64,000 nt of DNA from Gluconacetobacter dulcium (GCF_014174165.1 NZ_JABEQN010000005.1:62001-126000), one strand, 5' to 3'; numbered from the stretch's first letter, positions 44,610-53,522 are shown. The notes: generated from the sequence alone by a model not told the origin. A program made the numbers and translations.

Positions 44610-45315
44610 CTAGGAACCCAGGGCCGACGCTGCGCACGCGATTCCTTCCGCGCGGTGAGCCCAGTCGCTTGTTCCGTCGGCCGAATGCCCAGACGCACCC
44701 ACGCCAGTCAGTGTGATGCCCACGATCATGAGAAGCAGCGACGGCCACAATTTTCGGGCTTGAAGTGCACCGGGCTCCCCCATGCTGAACGCCGCGATCA
44801 GGACGGGCGCCAGCACCATTTCCATGGTCTCCATCGACGGGCTGTCCTGGCGCAGAAAATCCATGGCCGCCTCGTCCTGTTCCGACAGGCGTGCGACGCA
44901 TTTCACCTGCATCTGCATGCTGCCTTCGATCATGCCGGCCTGCATGATCGTGGCGTCGATAGCGTGGTGGCGGGTCAGGATCGACTGCCTGTCGATCTGG
45001 AGGCCCGATTTGAACGCCCGGTTCGTGTTGACGATGGCGGCATCCAGTTCCTTCACCGACAGGTTGCGCGGAGTGTCGGCGATATCCAGCGCCGTGGGCA
45101 GCAGGCCGGCCGAAGGTGCCAACTTGATCCGCCCCAGCGCCTTCAGCAGGCGCAGGGGACGGCTTTCGTTGCTGGGGTCGTTCGGTGCGCCGATCAGACC
45201 CCCCCTTCGGCAAGTCCGGCACGGACGGCCAGCGGATGCAGACATCAGCCGCGATCCTGCTTGGTGAAATCCTCTTGACCGGCTGCGCGCTGGCCCGTCC
45301 TTTACCCCAGGACAT
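44610..45315 (-). pseudogene. metQ: metQ/nlpA-like methionine-binding lipoprotein, disrupted
   Basis: Minus-strand sequence has VPDLPKGG in one frame. After a run of seven Gs (plus-strand Cs near 45,199) the MetQ continuation GAPNDPSNESRPLRLLKALG, IKLAPSAGLLPTALDIADTP and RNLSVKELDAA appears in another frame. The PQLPRSLDD block is then missing before IVNTNRAFKSGL. From about 44,960 down, the protein is unrelated and ends in a membrane segment (LWPSLLLMIVGITLTGVGA). The N-terminal signal and lipobox are missing. So it is a decayed substrate-binding protein gene fused to unknown sequence. Confidence 0.65.
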
Positions 45316-45333
45316 GTCATGAAGGAGAAATGC

Positions 45334-45501
45334 ATGTTTTTGTTCGGGATAGGTGCGATGGTCTCCGCGGTCCTGTTTGGTCTGTGGTTGTGGATCGACG
45401 ATCAGGCCGCGACCGAGGAGAGCCCGAAAGGCAGCCGCGATGCCCAGGAAGCGGATGCCGAATTCGAACGGACGATGAAAGACATCGAAGACGGAAAGTA
45501 G
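45334..45501 (+). CDS. Small single-pass membrane protein
   Basis: 55 residues: one N-terminal hydrophobic helix (MFLFGIGAMVSAVLFGLWLW) followed by an acidic tail (DAQEADAEFERTMKDIEDGK). ATG at 45334 has AAGGAG seven bases upstream; the in-frame ATG at 45319 lacks one. Not assigned to a family. It stands alone, divergent from the metQ remnant. Confidence 0.65.
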   Translation: MFLFGIGAMVSAVLFGLWLWIDDQAATEESPKGSRDAQEADAEFERTMKDIEDGK

Positions 45502-45615
45502 GGGAAGACGGAAAAAAGGTAGGGAGCATACGTTTCGCGCGCTCCCCGGCCGGGAATGGCCGCGACGGATGCCATGATATGGTAGGGCGCCAAAGGATCG
45601 CCGGCTTGCCGGCTC

Positions 45616-45867
45616 TCAGGTCGTGTTCTCGCCGGCCGGAAGATCCTGATCGAAGAGCGTGCGTGCGGTTGCCGCCGGACAATCGAGATGCACCTGGTCG
45701 GTGATTTTCACGATATGGCTTGTGGGCAGATAATGCGTGTCGCCGTCTGCCGGGGCGTCTTCAAGCAGCAGGCGCGTTGCGCCCTCCATGCTGCGAACCC
45801 TGCCAACCGGATGGCCATCGGCACCGACGACGGACATGCCGACGTGAATATCGGATAGCGCGATCAT
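45616..45867 (-). CDS. DUF2171 domain protein
   Basis: 83 residues. The N-terminus IHVGMSVVGADGHPVGRVRS follows the DUF2171 pattern (I-x-x-G-M-x-V-x-G-x-DG-x-x-V-G-x-V), related to PRC-barrel-like small proteins, with HYLPTSHIVKITDQVHLD in the second half. Function unknown. It is the last chromosomal gene before the integrated element; about 170 bp separate it from the left attachment site. Confidence 0.8.
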   Translation of the reverse strand: MIALSDIHVGMSVVGADGHPVGRVRSMEGATRLLLEDAPADGDTHYLPTSHIVKITDQVHLDCPAATARTLFDQDLPAGENTT

Positions 45868-46040
45868 GGGCCTCTGCTCCTTGTTTCGCCGTAAGGCAAA
45901 AACAACGACGCGGCCCGTAGAAGGACGCCCCTGCGATCCGCTCTTTCATGCGCAGAGCATGCCATGCCGCCCCGGACGCGCGGCGTGCGACAGAGGATCT
46001 GAAGCTGTAATGCTCTGATTGTAGGGGAATTTTATGGAAA

Positions 46041-46056
46041 TGGTGCCCAAGGGCGG
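46041..46056. other. attL core
   Basis: TGGTGCCCAAGGGCGG, identical to the 3' end of the tRNA-Phe gene at 56662-56677. Beyond the core the left copy continues CGTAAAAAAG, which is element DNA, so this is the element-chromosome junction left by site-specific integration. Confidence 0.9.
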
Positions 46057-46172
46057 CGTAAAAAAGCGGCGTTAAATCAATTAATTATCAGGGCGTGGGA
46101 CCGGTCGTTCCCGGTTCGTTTTCCTTCGGATTTTCGGAGGAATGTCCCACTACTCCATCACGATAACCGTCC

Positions 46173-48194
46173 ATGAATGCGGACGGCAACACCGAATTCG
46201 CACGGGCAATCGGGCCGGTTGCGCGTGAATTGTTGGGCGAGCCCACACCGGAATCGACCAAAGATAAACTTTGCTTCGGAACGGGGCGCGGAAGCCTCGT
46301 TGTCGATCTGCGCAAAGGGGTCTGGAACGATCATGGGGCCGATAAGGGCGGCGGCACGATCGACCTGGTGATGCAGGAGCGCCGCACCGACAAAGCCGGT
46401 GCGCTGCAATGGCTGCGTGATCACGGGTTTATCGAGAGGCGGGATCAGCCCCAGGCGGCCAAGCCAAAGGCCCGGATCGTCGCGACCTACGATTACGCGG
46501 ACGAGAACGGCGAAGTGCTGTTCCAGGTTGTGCGGATGGACCCGAAGGACTTCCGCCAACGCGCGCCGAACGGCCAGGGCGGCTGGACATGGAGCACCAA
46601 AGGCGTCAGGCGCATCCTCTACCACCTGTCGGCCGTGCTGGACGCCGTGAAGGCAGGCCGGACGGTCTATGTGGCCGAGGGCGAGAAGGGCGTGCATGCG
46701 ATCGAGGGGCTGGGTTTGCCAGCCACCTGTTCACCGGGCGGCGCAGGTAAGTGGCGGATGGCCGACCAGGGCGCTTTGCGCGGCGCTGACGTGGTGATCC
46801 TGCCCGACAACGACGAACCCGGCCGGAAGCACGCCCAGCAGGTTAAAAAGGCGCTGGCCGGCATTGCCCGTTCCGTCCGCGTCCTGACGCTGCCTGATCT
46901 ACCCGACAAGGGCGACGTGGCGGATTGGATCGCGGCCGGCGGCACAGCCGAGGAACTGGCGAAGCTGACGGCGGCGATGCCGGGCTATGATACCGCCGTG
47001 GAACCGAAAGAAATCCTGAAGCCGGACTGGATGGGCGATCTTCTGGTCGATGATCGCGGGAATCCGATATCGAACGTCGCCAATGTGCTGGCGATCCTGC
47101 GCGCCGACCCGGCCTATTCCGACGCCTTCGCCTATGACGAAATGTCGTGGACCACGTTGCTCATGAAGCCTCTGGAACCGCAGGCGGAGCCGTTCAAGCC
47201 CCGTCTGGTTACGGAAGCCGACGCGACGCTGATACAGGAGCGCGTCCAGATGGCGGCGCTTCGCCGGGTCGGGAATGATGTTATCCACCAGGCGATCGAG
47301 CGCGTCGCATACGAAAGGCGGTTCCATCCCGTCCGTGACTATCTGAACGGCCTGCGCTGGGACGGCACGCCGCGCTTGGGCAAGTGGTTGTCCTATTACC
47401 TTGGAGCCGAACACACGCCCTACACCAGCGCGGTAGGCCGCATGTTTCTCATCGGCATGGTGGCCCGGATTTTCGAGCCCGGCGGCAAGATGGATTACAT
47501 GCTGGTTTTGCAGGGTCCGCAGGGCGTTCGAAAATCGACGGCATGCGCGATCCTTGGCGGGAACTGGATTTCCGAAAACCTGCCCGACCTGCGCCGGGAT
47601 CAGGCCGCAAGCGACCATGTGCGCGGGAAATGGATGATCGAGGTGGCCGAGCTATCGGCGATGGGCAAGGCCGATCAGGAAACCCTCAAACACTTCATCA
47701 CCCGAACGACCGAACGATTCCGGCCGGCATACGGCAAGCGTGAAATCGTCGTGCCTCGGCAATGCGTTTTTGTTGGCACCACGAACAAAGAGGAGTTTCT
47801 GACCGACGAGACAGGCGGACGCCGGTACTGGCCGGTCAAGGTCGGCCCGATCGATACGGACGCGCTGACGCATGACCGCGATCAGCTATTCGCCGAGGCC
47901 GTCCATGCCTTCCGCCAGGGCGAACACTGGTGGCCTGACGGTGATTTTGAGGTCCAAGTCATCAAGCCGGAACAGGATGCCCGGTTCGAGATGGATGAGT
48001 GGGAACCGATCATCAGGGATTATTTGGCAGGTAGGACGCGCGTCACGATCCCCGCCGTCGGTGCGCTTGCCTTGGGCTTCGAGAACAAGAAGCTAGGCAC
48101 CACCGAACAGCGAAAAATCAAAAAGATACTGACCTGCATTGGGTGGACGCAAAAACGAAACGAAAAAGAACGCTGGTGGGAGCCAGTCCGATGA
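46173..48194 (+). CDS. TOPRIM-VapE replication protein (primase/SF3-like helicase)
   Basis: 673 residues. The N-terminal part has CHC2-like/primase features (VVDLRKGVWNDHGADKGGGT) and a TOPRIM domain (TVYVAEGEKGVHAIEGLGLP; DVVILPDNDEPGRKHAQQV). From about residue 290 is a virulence-associated E (VapE) helicase domain: Walker A VLQGPQGVRKSTACAILGG, with Arg where Gly is usual before the Lys, Walker B-like KWMIEVAELSAM, and VFVGTTNKEEFLTDETGGRR with the sensor/arginine finger. It should open and prime the element's origin, which probably lies just after it. VapE-type proteins are frequent in phage satellites. The start has weak ribosome-site support. Confidence 0.88.
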   Translation: MNADGNTEFARAIGPVARELLGEPTPESTKDKLCFGTGRGSLVVDLRKGVWNDHGADKGGGTIDLVMQERRTDKAGALQWLRDHGFIERRDQPQAAKPKARIVATYDYADENGEVLFQVVRMDPKDFRQRAPNGQGGWTWSTKGVRRILYHLSAVLDAVKAGRTVYVAEGEKGVHAIEGLGLPATCSPGGAGKWRMADQGALRGADVVILPDNDEPGRKHAQQVKKALAGIARSVRVLTLPDLPDKGDVADWIAAGGTAEELAKLTAAMPGYDTAVEPKEILKPDWMGDLLVDDRGNPISNVANVLAILRADPAYSDAFAYDEMSWTTLLMKPLEPQAEPFKPRLVTEADATLIQERVQMAALRRVGNDVIHQAIERVAYERRFHPVRDYLNGLRWDGTPRLGKWLSYYLGAEHTPYTSAVGRMFLIGMVARIFEPGGKMDYMLVLQGPQGVRKSTACAILGGNWISENLPDLRRDQAASDHVRGKWMIEVAELSAMGKADQETLKHFITRTTERFRPAYGKREIVVPRQCVFVGTTNKEEFLTDETGGRRYWPVKVGPIDTDALTHDRDQLFAEAVHAFRQGEHWWPDGDFEVQVIKPEQDARFEMDEWEPIIRDYLAGRTRVTIPAVGALALGFENKKLGTTEQRKIKKILTCIGWTQKRNEKERWWEPVR

Positions 48195-48469
48195 CCCGTA
48201 GGGATGACAGCATGACAGCACATGACAGCATTTCTCTATATTGTCCCCATACGCACATGCCTGCGCGCACACAGGCGCACACACGGAACAACAGCATTAT
48301 AGGAAAATGCTGTCATGTGGTGTCATGCTGTCATGCCGGGCCTCTGGATGACCTTGCCCGCGCGGTTCAACGCCTGATCCCCGACCGTCGCGACCCTGAG
48401 AAGTTCCATGCCGACAAGTCGGAGATCGTCGCCATGCTGCGCCGGATGGCGCGGGAGGCACGGCGATGA
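48191..48469 (+). CDS. Small hypothetical protein overlapping the iteron region
   Basis: 92 residues if started at ATG 48191 (overlaps the vapE stop, ATGA), but the first half is encoded by the repeat region and gives an odd Cys/His-rich sequence. The C-terminal 45 residues (LDDLARAVQRLIPDRRDPEK) look like a real protein, so translation may begin at a GTG near 48,317. The stop overlaps the HNH start by four bases. No family recognised. Confidence 0.45.
   Translation: MTRRDDSMTAHDSISLYCPHTHMPARTQAHTRNNSIIGKCCHVVSCCHAGPLDDLARAVQRLIPDRRDPEKFHADKSEIVAMLRRMAREARR
48204..48334. other. Iteron cluster, candidate replication origin
   Basis: Three copies of ATGACAGCA (48204, 48212, 48222) are mirrored by three inverted copies of TGCTGTCAT (48308, 48318 with one mismatch, 48326). 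The two clusters face each other across a 77-bp spacer. Two opposed iteron sets directly behind the replication gene are the arrangement seen in PICI origins. Confidence 0.7.
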
Positions 48470-48738
48470 CCGGCTTCTACAAGGGCACGTTCTGGAAACA
48501 GCTTCGATCCGCGTGCCTGCGCCGTGACCGCCTATGCACCACGCCGGGCTGTAACGAGCGCGCCGTGGTGGCCGACCACATCATCCCGCGATCCAAGGGC
48601 GGCACGGACACGCTCGGCAACCTGCGCGGGCTTTGCATCCGACACCACAATCAGCGCCGACAGGGCAACGAACCCCGCATGAAGGGCTGTTCGTCTGACG
48701 GCACACCCCACGACCCAACCCATTGGTGGAGAACCTGA
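48466..48738 (+). CDS. HNH endonuclease
   Basis: 90 residues. Zinc-finger HNH motif: two Cys pairs (CTTPGCNERAVVADHIIPRS, with the catalytic His in DHI; GLCIRHHNQR), KGGTDTLGNLRGL in between. Phage HNH proteins placed next to large terminase are needed for DNA packaging in HK97-type systems. It overlaps the previous gene and is one base from the connector gene. Confidence 0.92.
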   Translation: MTGFYKGTFWKQLRSACLRRDRLCTTPGCNERAVVADHIIPRSKGGTDTLGNLRGLCIRHHNQRRQGNEPRMKGCSSDGTPHDPTHWWRT

Positions 48739-48739
48739 C

Positions 48740-49072
48740 ATGACCGACATTGCAACCGTTGATGACCTGATGGCCGAACTGTCCGCGAACGGCGGCAACG
48801 CGGACGTTGTCCTTGCCACCCGCGCATTGGCCGACGCCACGGGCATCGCATCGGAATGGTGCGGGCAGGATTTGACGGCGCTGGACCCGATCCCAGGCAC
48901 CGTTCATCGCGTCGTGCTGTCCATGGCGGCGGCGATCTACCACGCGATGGGCCGCGATCCGGCGATCGTGCAGGAGGATGTCGAGGGCGTGGGCGGCTCC
49001 CGCTTCGGAACCGCCACCTTTGCCGACCTCCTCCCCCTTCTCGCGCCCTGGTGCAAGCCATGCTTCGCCTGA
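48740..49072 (+). CDS. Head-tail connector-like protein (gp6-like)
   Basis: 110 residues, mostly helical, with TVDDLMAELSANGGNADVVL and HRVVLSMAAAIYHAMGRDPA, in line with phage gp6-type head-tail connectors that plug the portal ring. The family call is tentative and rests on size, helical pattern and position in the head module. A connector would let heads join helper-phage tails, the step capsid-forming satellites depend on. Confidence 0.55.
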   Translation: MTDIATVDDLMAELSANGGNADVVLATRALADATGIASEWCGQDLTALDPIPGTVHRVVLSMAAAIYHAMGRDPAIVQEDVEGVGGSRFGTATFADLLPLLAPWCKPCFA

Positions 49073-49148
49073 AGAATCTCTCAGGGCTGGGGGCCAGCGA
49101 CCGTTGGGGAGCCCCGAACAGAGTTAGTTTCAAGTTGAGGGTGAAGTA

Positions 49149-50792
49149 ATGGGCCGTCGAGGACCCGGCGCGAAGCCGGTTCACGTTGAAAAGCCGCTCT
49201 CTGCATTGCCGTTGTTCGGTGAACAACCCGCCGTCATCAAAAAGAAAGCCACGACGAAGCGCCGTTTGAAGGGAGGGAAGCGGGCGCAGGTGGTCATTGA
49301 CTGGATCGAAGACCTTCCGATTACCAGCGGCATGCATGCCGGGCGGAAATTCAAGCTGCGCCAGTGGCAGAAGGACATTATCCGCGCCCTCTACGCCACG
49401 GATGAGAAGGGAAGGCGCATCGTCCGCCAGGCGCTGATCAGCATGGGGCGCAAGAACGGCAAGTCCGCCCTCGCGGCCGCGCTCGCCCTGGTGCATCTGT
49501 GCGGCCCGGAGGCCGAGCCGCGCGGCCAGGTCTTTTCCGCCGCCGCCGACCGCAACCAGGCGGGGCTGATCTACCGCGAAATGAAGGCCATTATCGAGGC
49601 CGTGCCCGAACTGTCCCGCCGCGTCATCGTGCGGGACTTCTCCAAGACGCTGGAGGACGCCGAGACGGGCAGCACCTACGCCGCCCTGTCGTCGGATGCC
49701 CGCAAGGCACATGGCCTCTCGCCCAGCTTCTACATCGCCGACGAGCTTGCCCAGTGGCCCAACCGGGAGCTGCTGGACAACCTCGCGACCGGCACCGGAG
49801 CCCGTGCGGAGCCGCTGGGCATCGTCATCAGCACCCAGTCGGCCGACCCGCTGTCGGCCATGTCGGAGATGGTCAGCTACGGCGAGAAGGTCCGGGATGG
49901 GGTGATCGAGGACCCGACCTTCAGCCCGCATATCTTCACCGTGCCCATGGATGCCGACCCGTGGGACGAGAGCCTGTGGCACCTGGCGAACCCGGCCCTT
50001 GGCGACTTCCTGTCGGTCGAGCAGATGCGGACCACGGCCGCCCAGGCGCAGCGTATCCCGGCCCGCGAGTCCGTCTTCCGCAACCTGCATCTCAACCAGC
50101 CGGTGGAGGCGGACGAGCGGTTCATCCATCCGCGCGACTGGGACCCACTGGGCGAACCGTTCGACCCGGCCGAGCTGCGCGGCCGTCGCTGCATCGCTGG
50201 TCTGGACCTCGGCAGCGCCGCCGATCTGTGCGGGCTGGCGCTGTGGTTCCCGGATGATGACCGGCTGCTGGTGTGGGGCTTCATCCCGGACGGGCAGCTT
50301 TTCGTGAAGGAAAAGACCGACCTTGCGCCCTATACGCTGTGGTGCGGGCAGGGCTTCCTGATCCCGACGCCGGGCCGGGCCATTCACAAGTCATGGGTGG
50401 CCGAGAAACTGCGTGAGATCGCCCAGGATTACGACCTACAGGCCGTCGCCTTCGACCGCTGGGGCTTCAAGGACTTGGAGGTCATCCTTGACGCCGAGGG
50501 CATCGTGCTGCCCCTGACGCCGCACGGGCAGGGCTTCAAGGACATGGGGCCGAGCGTCGAGGAATTCGAGCGCCTGGTGCTGGACGGGCGGCTTCACCAT
50601 GGCGGCAACCCGCTGCTGCGCTGGTGCCTGTCGAACGTCACTGTCACGACCGACCCGGCCGGCGCGCGGAAGCTGGACAAGGCCCGGTCACGCGGCCGGA
50701 TTGATCCGCTGATCGCGGCCGTGATGGCTGTAGGGCAGGCCAGCCGACAGCCTGCGCCTGTGGTGCCGTTTTTCGAGGTGTTTTCGTTTTGA
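49149..50792 (+). CDS. terL: Phage terminase large subunit
   Basis: 547 residues. ATPase: Walker A SMGRKNGKSALAAALAL, Walker B SPSFYIADELAQW with the catalytic Glu, and STQSADPLSAMSEM as coupling region. Nuclease: metal Asp in CIAGLDLGSAADLCGLAL, FDRWGFKDLEVIL, and Asp in GRIDPLIAAVMAVG. This is the P27/HK97 type that packages DNA from cos sites. The N-terminus MGRRGPGAKPV resembles the start of P27-family small terminases, and no separate small terminase gene is seen. Confidence 0.95.
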   Translation: MGRRGPGAKPVHVEKPLSALPLFGEQPAVIKKKATTKRRLKGGKRAQVVIDWIEDLPITSGMHAGRKFKLRQWQKDIIRALYATDEKGRRIVRQALISMGRKNGKSALAAALALVHLCGPEAEPRGQVFSAAADRNQAGLIYREMKAIIEAVPELSRRVIVRDFSKTLEDAETGSTYAALSSDARKAHGLSPSFYIADELAQWPNRELLDNLATGTGARAEPLGIVISTQSADPLSAMSEMVSYGEKVRDGVIEDPTFSPHIFTVPMDADPWDESLWHLANPALGDFLSVEQMRTTAAQAQRIPARESVFRNLHLNQPVEADERFIHPRDWDPLGEPFDPAELRGRRCIAGLDLGSAADLCGLALWFPDDDRLLVWGFIPDGQLFVKEKTDLAPYTLWCGQGFLIPTPGRAIHKSWVAEKLREIAQDYDLQAVAFDRWGFKDLEVILDAEGIVLPLTPHGQGFKDMGPSVEEFERLVLDGRLHHGGNPLLRWCLSNVTVTTDPAGARKLDKARSRGRIDPLIAAVMAVGQASRQPAPVVPFFEVFSF

Positions 50793-50835
50793 TGGTTGAC
50801 GCGAGTCTGTCACTTCGGCAGTGTCAGCCTCGGAG

Positions 50836-50972
50836 TTTGATCACTCCTTATGGCTGAAGCGGCAACCGCAACGTAAGCGGATATCCGCACGAAATTCTCT
50901 CCGGGGGCGAAAGGGCATGTCCAAGGGGCAACCCTAAAACCCTCTCGACCTGACTTCAGCCAGGTGATCAAC
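50836..50972. other. Long-range inverted repeat, candidate structured RNA or cos/pac site
   Basis: In the 244-bp gap after terL, TTTGATCAC...TGGCTGAAG (50836-50859) is complementary to CTTCAGCCA...GTGATCAA (50954-50972), enclosing about 94 nt with a perfect palindrome GCGGATATCCGC (50877-50888). Such a structure between the terminase and head genes could be an RNA, a packaging site or a regulator. Confidence 0.45.
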
Positions 50973-51036
50973 CCCCGGAGGCGTGCGCTTTGATCAGCGG
51001 GCGTCTTCGGCAATCAAGCTGAAGGAGGCCGCCCTC

Positions 51037-51522
51037 ATGGCGATGCGCTCATCGACCCGTCGTGACCTTTTCACCGCCGGCGCTGCAACGGCTCTTGCCG
51101 GAATTGCCGCCGCGAGCTTCGCCCAGCCGGAAACGCTGTCGGCCAAGCGGGTCGCGAAACGCGATACCCATTCCGACGCCCGGCTGATCGCGCTGTGCGA
51201 CGCTTTTACGCGCACCCGTGCCGAAATAGAAAAGCCGCTTCCTGACCCGCTTCCGGAATATGGAACAGCCGAAGACTTGCGCCTTGAGGCGGAAATGGAT
51301 GCGCTGGTGACGCGGGAGCATGAATTTCTTCTAGAAATTTCCCGAATTTCAGCCAATAGTGCGCCGGGATTACTGGCCAAGACGCGGGCAGTTCAGCAGT
51401 ATTTGCCGACTTATGTCCGTGAATACGAAACAGATGACGAAAGCCCAGAAATGCGGATCGTCTTTAGTCTTCTGGATGATATCGCCGAGCATGCGTCGAT
51501 CCTGCGCGATCTGACGGCCTGA
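51037..51522 (+). CDS. Hypothetical protein with twin-Arg-like N-terminus
   Basis: 161 residues. MAMRSSTRRDLFTAGAATAL then AGIAAASFAQ resembles a Tat signal peptide (S-T-R-R-D-L-F), and the rest is helical and acidic (EDLRLEAEMDALVTREHEFL). ATG at 51037 has GAAGGAGG upstream. No phage family recognised. An exported protein inside a head-gene cluster is unexpected and may be a moron (lysogenic-conversion) gene. Confidence 0.6.
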   Translation: MAMRSSTRRDLFTAGAATALAGIAAASFAQPETLSAKRVAKRDTHSDARLIALCDAFTRTRAEIEKPLPDPLPEYGTAEDLRLEAEMDALVTREHEFLLEISRISANSAPGLLAKTRAVQQYLPTYVREYETDDESPEMRIVFSLLDDIAEHASILRDLTA

Positions 51523-51609
51523 TTTTGTCCCACCTTTGTTCTTGTTTGCCCGCAAGGTTCGCGCGTATCTTCATCGGCAAGGTTCACGTGGACCTAAAAG
51601 GAGAGCAAA

Positions 51610-52227
51610 TTGGATATCCGGGAATTTCCTGTTTCGGAACCGCGCTACACGACGAAAGAAGTGTGCGCGGCAACGGGCGTTAAATACGACACGTTCAAAA
51701 CGTGGATTGTGCGCGACCTTATCTTGGGTGGAATTGAGAAGGACGCACGCGAAGAATGGAAGTCGCACGAGCTTCCTGTTGTTGAAGCTGAGGCCGACGC
51801 ACGCGAAAACAAGGCGAAGGGCGTTGAGCGCCGGCTTTGCCTTAGCCAGGCCATGCAAGTCGCTATCATGGCCCATTTCGTTGATTTGGGCCTGCCGGCA
51901 AGTAAAGCCTCGCGCATCGCTCTTTCGTTTACGGTTCTAGGCGAAGGCGGAGCCGCATGGGGTGATGACCCGATAGTCATCAAGCGCCGTCCGGGTCGTC
52001 CGTATGATAAGGGCTACACCATGCTGGCCGCGTATGCCGACGAGGAATTCGGGCACGTTTTCAATATCCAGCACAATGATCAGAGCTTTTACGAGAAGCT
52101 GTTTTATCCGCCAGGGGTGAAGCCGGGGCTGCGGAGAGTAGCCGGCGTGATGCGTGTCGATGAACTGTTTTTTCGGCTCATCAACGCCCTTGAAGTCAAG
52201 GCGCACCGCGTTCCGGAGGGCGAATAA
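51610..52227 (+). CDS. Hypothetical protein with MerR/AlpA-like helix-turn-helix
   Basis: 205 residues from TTG 51610, which has AGGAGAG upstream. The N-terminus RYTTKEVCAATGVKYDTFKT looks like a MerR-type HTH (T-x-x-E-V-A-x-x-x-G-V-x-x-x-T-x-x-x-W). The remainder contains a long helix (LCLSQAMQVAIMAHFVDLGL) and RRPGRPYDKGYTML and does not match a family I know. It could be the DNA-recognition small terminase substitute or a regulator. It lies two bases before the capsid gene. Confidence 0.65.
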   Translation: MDIREFPVSEPRYTTKEVCAATGVKYDTFKTWIVRDLILGGIEKDAREEWKSHELPVVEAEADARENKAKGVERRLCLSQAMQVAIMAHFVDLGLPASKASRIALSFTVLGEGGAAWGDDPIVIKRRPGRPYDKGYTMLAAYADEEFGHVFNIQHNDQSFYEKLFYPPGVKPGLRRVAGVMRVDELFFRLINALEVKAHRVPEGE

Positions 52228-52229
52228 TC

Positions 52230-53522
52230 ATGACCCTTCGCGAAATGATGACCCGCCGGGCCGAGATCGGCACCGAACTGCGCGCCCTCAATGATGCCCA
52301 CCCCGGCGACCTGCCGGCCGAGGCGCAGACCCGTTGGGATGCCCTGAACACGGAACTATCGGGCATCGAACAGCGCATCGCCCGCCAGCAGACCGTCGAT
52401 GACCTGGAACGCCGTGCAGCCGGCACGCGGATCGGCGGCGGCGCCCCGGAACCCGAAACCCGCCAGATCGGCGGAGACGGTGCCCGCATCCCGGCTGATT
52501 TCGACGGCCTGTGCCTGATCGCCCAGAACGGCCAGCGGGTGCCGGTTCTGGAACAGCGCCACGCCATCGCGGACCTTTATCAGTCGGGCAACAGCGCGGC
52601 CGAGGAACTGGGTGTCGGCGGCTTCCTGCGCGCTCTGTATCGCGGGGCGCAGACCGACCTTGAACGCCGCGTGCTGTCGGAAAGCAGCATCGGTTCGGGC
52701 GGCGCGATGGTGCCATTGCCGGTTGCGGCCGGCATCCTGGACGAACTCCGGGCCAGCACCGTTGCCTTCCGCGCCGGGTGCCGCACGGTGCCGATGGCTT
52801 CGCAGTCCCTGACCTTCGGCCGGCTGACCAAGACGCCCGTGGGCGCATGGCGGGCGGAGAACGCCGCGATCGTCGAAGACGAATCGACCTTCGACCAGGT
52901 GACGATGAAGGCGAAGTCGTGGGCGTTGCGCTGCAAGATCAGCCGGGAACTGCTGGAAGACGGCCAGAACGTCGATAGCATTATCCGGTCCGCCTTCGCG
53001 GCTTCGGGCGCGCTGGCGCTGGATCAGGCCATCCTGTTCGGTGACGGCACGGCCAACCAGCCGCTTGGCATCTCCAACACGGCAGGCATCCAGACCACGG
53101 CGCTGAATGCCGCGCTGGGCAACTGGGACCCGATCCTTGACGGCGTGCTGGACCTTGAAAATGTCAACTCCGGCACCGTGTCCGCGATGGTCATGGCCCC
53201 GCGCACGAATCGCGCGATCCGGGGCTTCAAGGACGCCAACAACAACCCGCTGACGGCCCCGGCTGATGTCGGGACGATCCCCCGCCTGACGACAACCTCG
53301 GTGCCGGTCAACGAGACCGTGGGCGCTGGCGCCAACGGGTCTTCGATCCTGATGGGCGATTTCAGCCAAGTCTATGTCGGGATGCGGACCAGCCTGCAAA
53401 TCTCGGTGCTGAATGAACTCTACGCCGAGAATGGCCAGATCGGCTTCGTGGCATGGATGCGGGCGGACGTGCTGGTGATCCGGCCGCAGACCCTCCTGCG
53501 TCTGTCGGGCATCACGCCGTGA
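52230..53522 (+). CDS. Major capsid protein, HK97 fold
   Basis: 430 residues. The N-terminal ~110 residues are a helical, charged delta/scaffolding-like domain (RTEI-type helices, LSGIEQRIARQQTVDDLERR) expected to be cut by the protease. The body has SIGSGGAMVPLPVAAGILDE, TPVGAWRAENAAIVEDESTF, SRELLEDGQNVDSIIRSAFA, AILFGDGTANQPLGISNTAG and ILMGDFSQVYVGMRTSLQIS, all typical of HK97-family capsid proteins. Translationally coupled to the protease gene downstream (GTGA overlap). Confidence 0.95.
   Translation: MTLREMMTRRAEIGTELRALNDAHPGDLPAEAQTRWDALNTELSGIEQRIARQQTVDDLERRAAGTRIGGGAPEPETRQIGGDGARIPADFDGLCLIAQNGQRVPVLEQRHAIADLYQSGNSAAEELGVGGFLRALYRGAQTDLERRVLSESSIGSGGAMVPLPVAAGILDELRASTVAFRAGCRTVPMASQSLTFGRLTKTPVGAWRAENAAIVEDESTFDQVTMKAKSWALRCKISRELLEDGQNVDSIIRSAFAASGALALDQAILFGDGTANQPLGISNTAGIQTTALNAALGNWDPILDGVLDLENVNSGTVSAMVMAPRTNRAIRGFKDANNNPLTAPADVGTIPRLTTTSVPVNETVGAGANGSSILMGDFSQVYVGMRTSLQISVLNELYAENGQIGFVAWMRADVLVIRPQTLLRLSGITP

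Noticed and set aside
46142-46228. 28-codon leader frame before vapE
   Set aside because: GGAGG is too close to its ATG and the peptide has no recognisable feature; it overlaps vapE in another frame.
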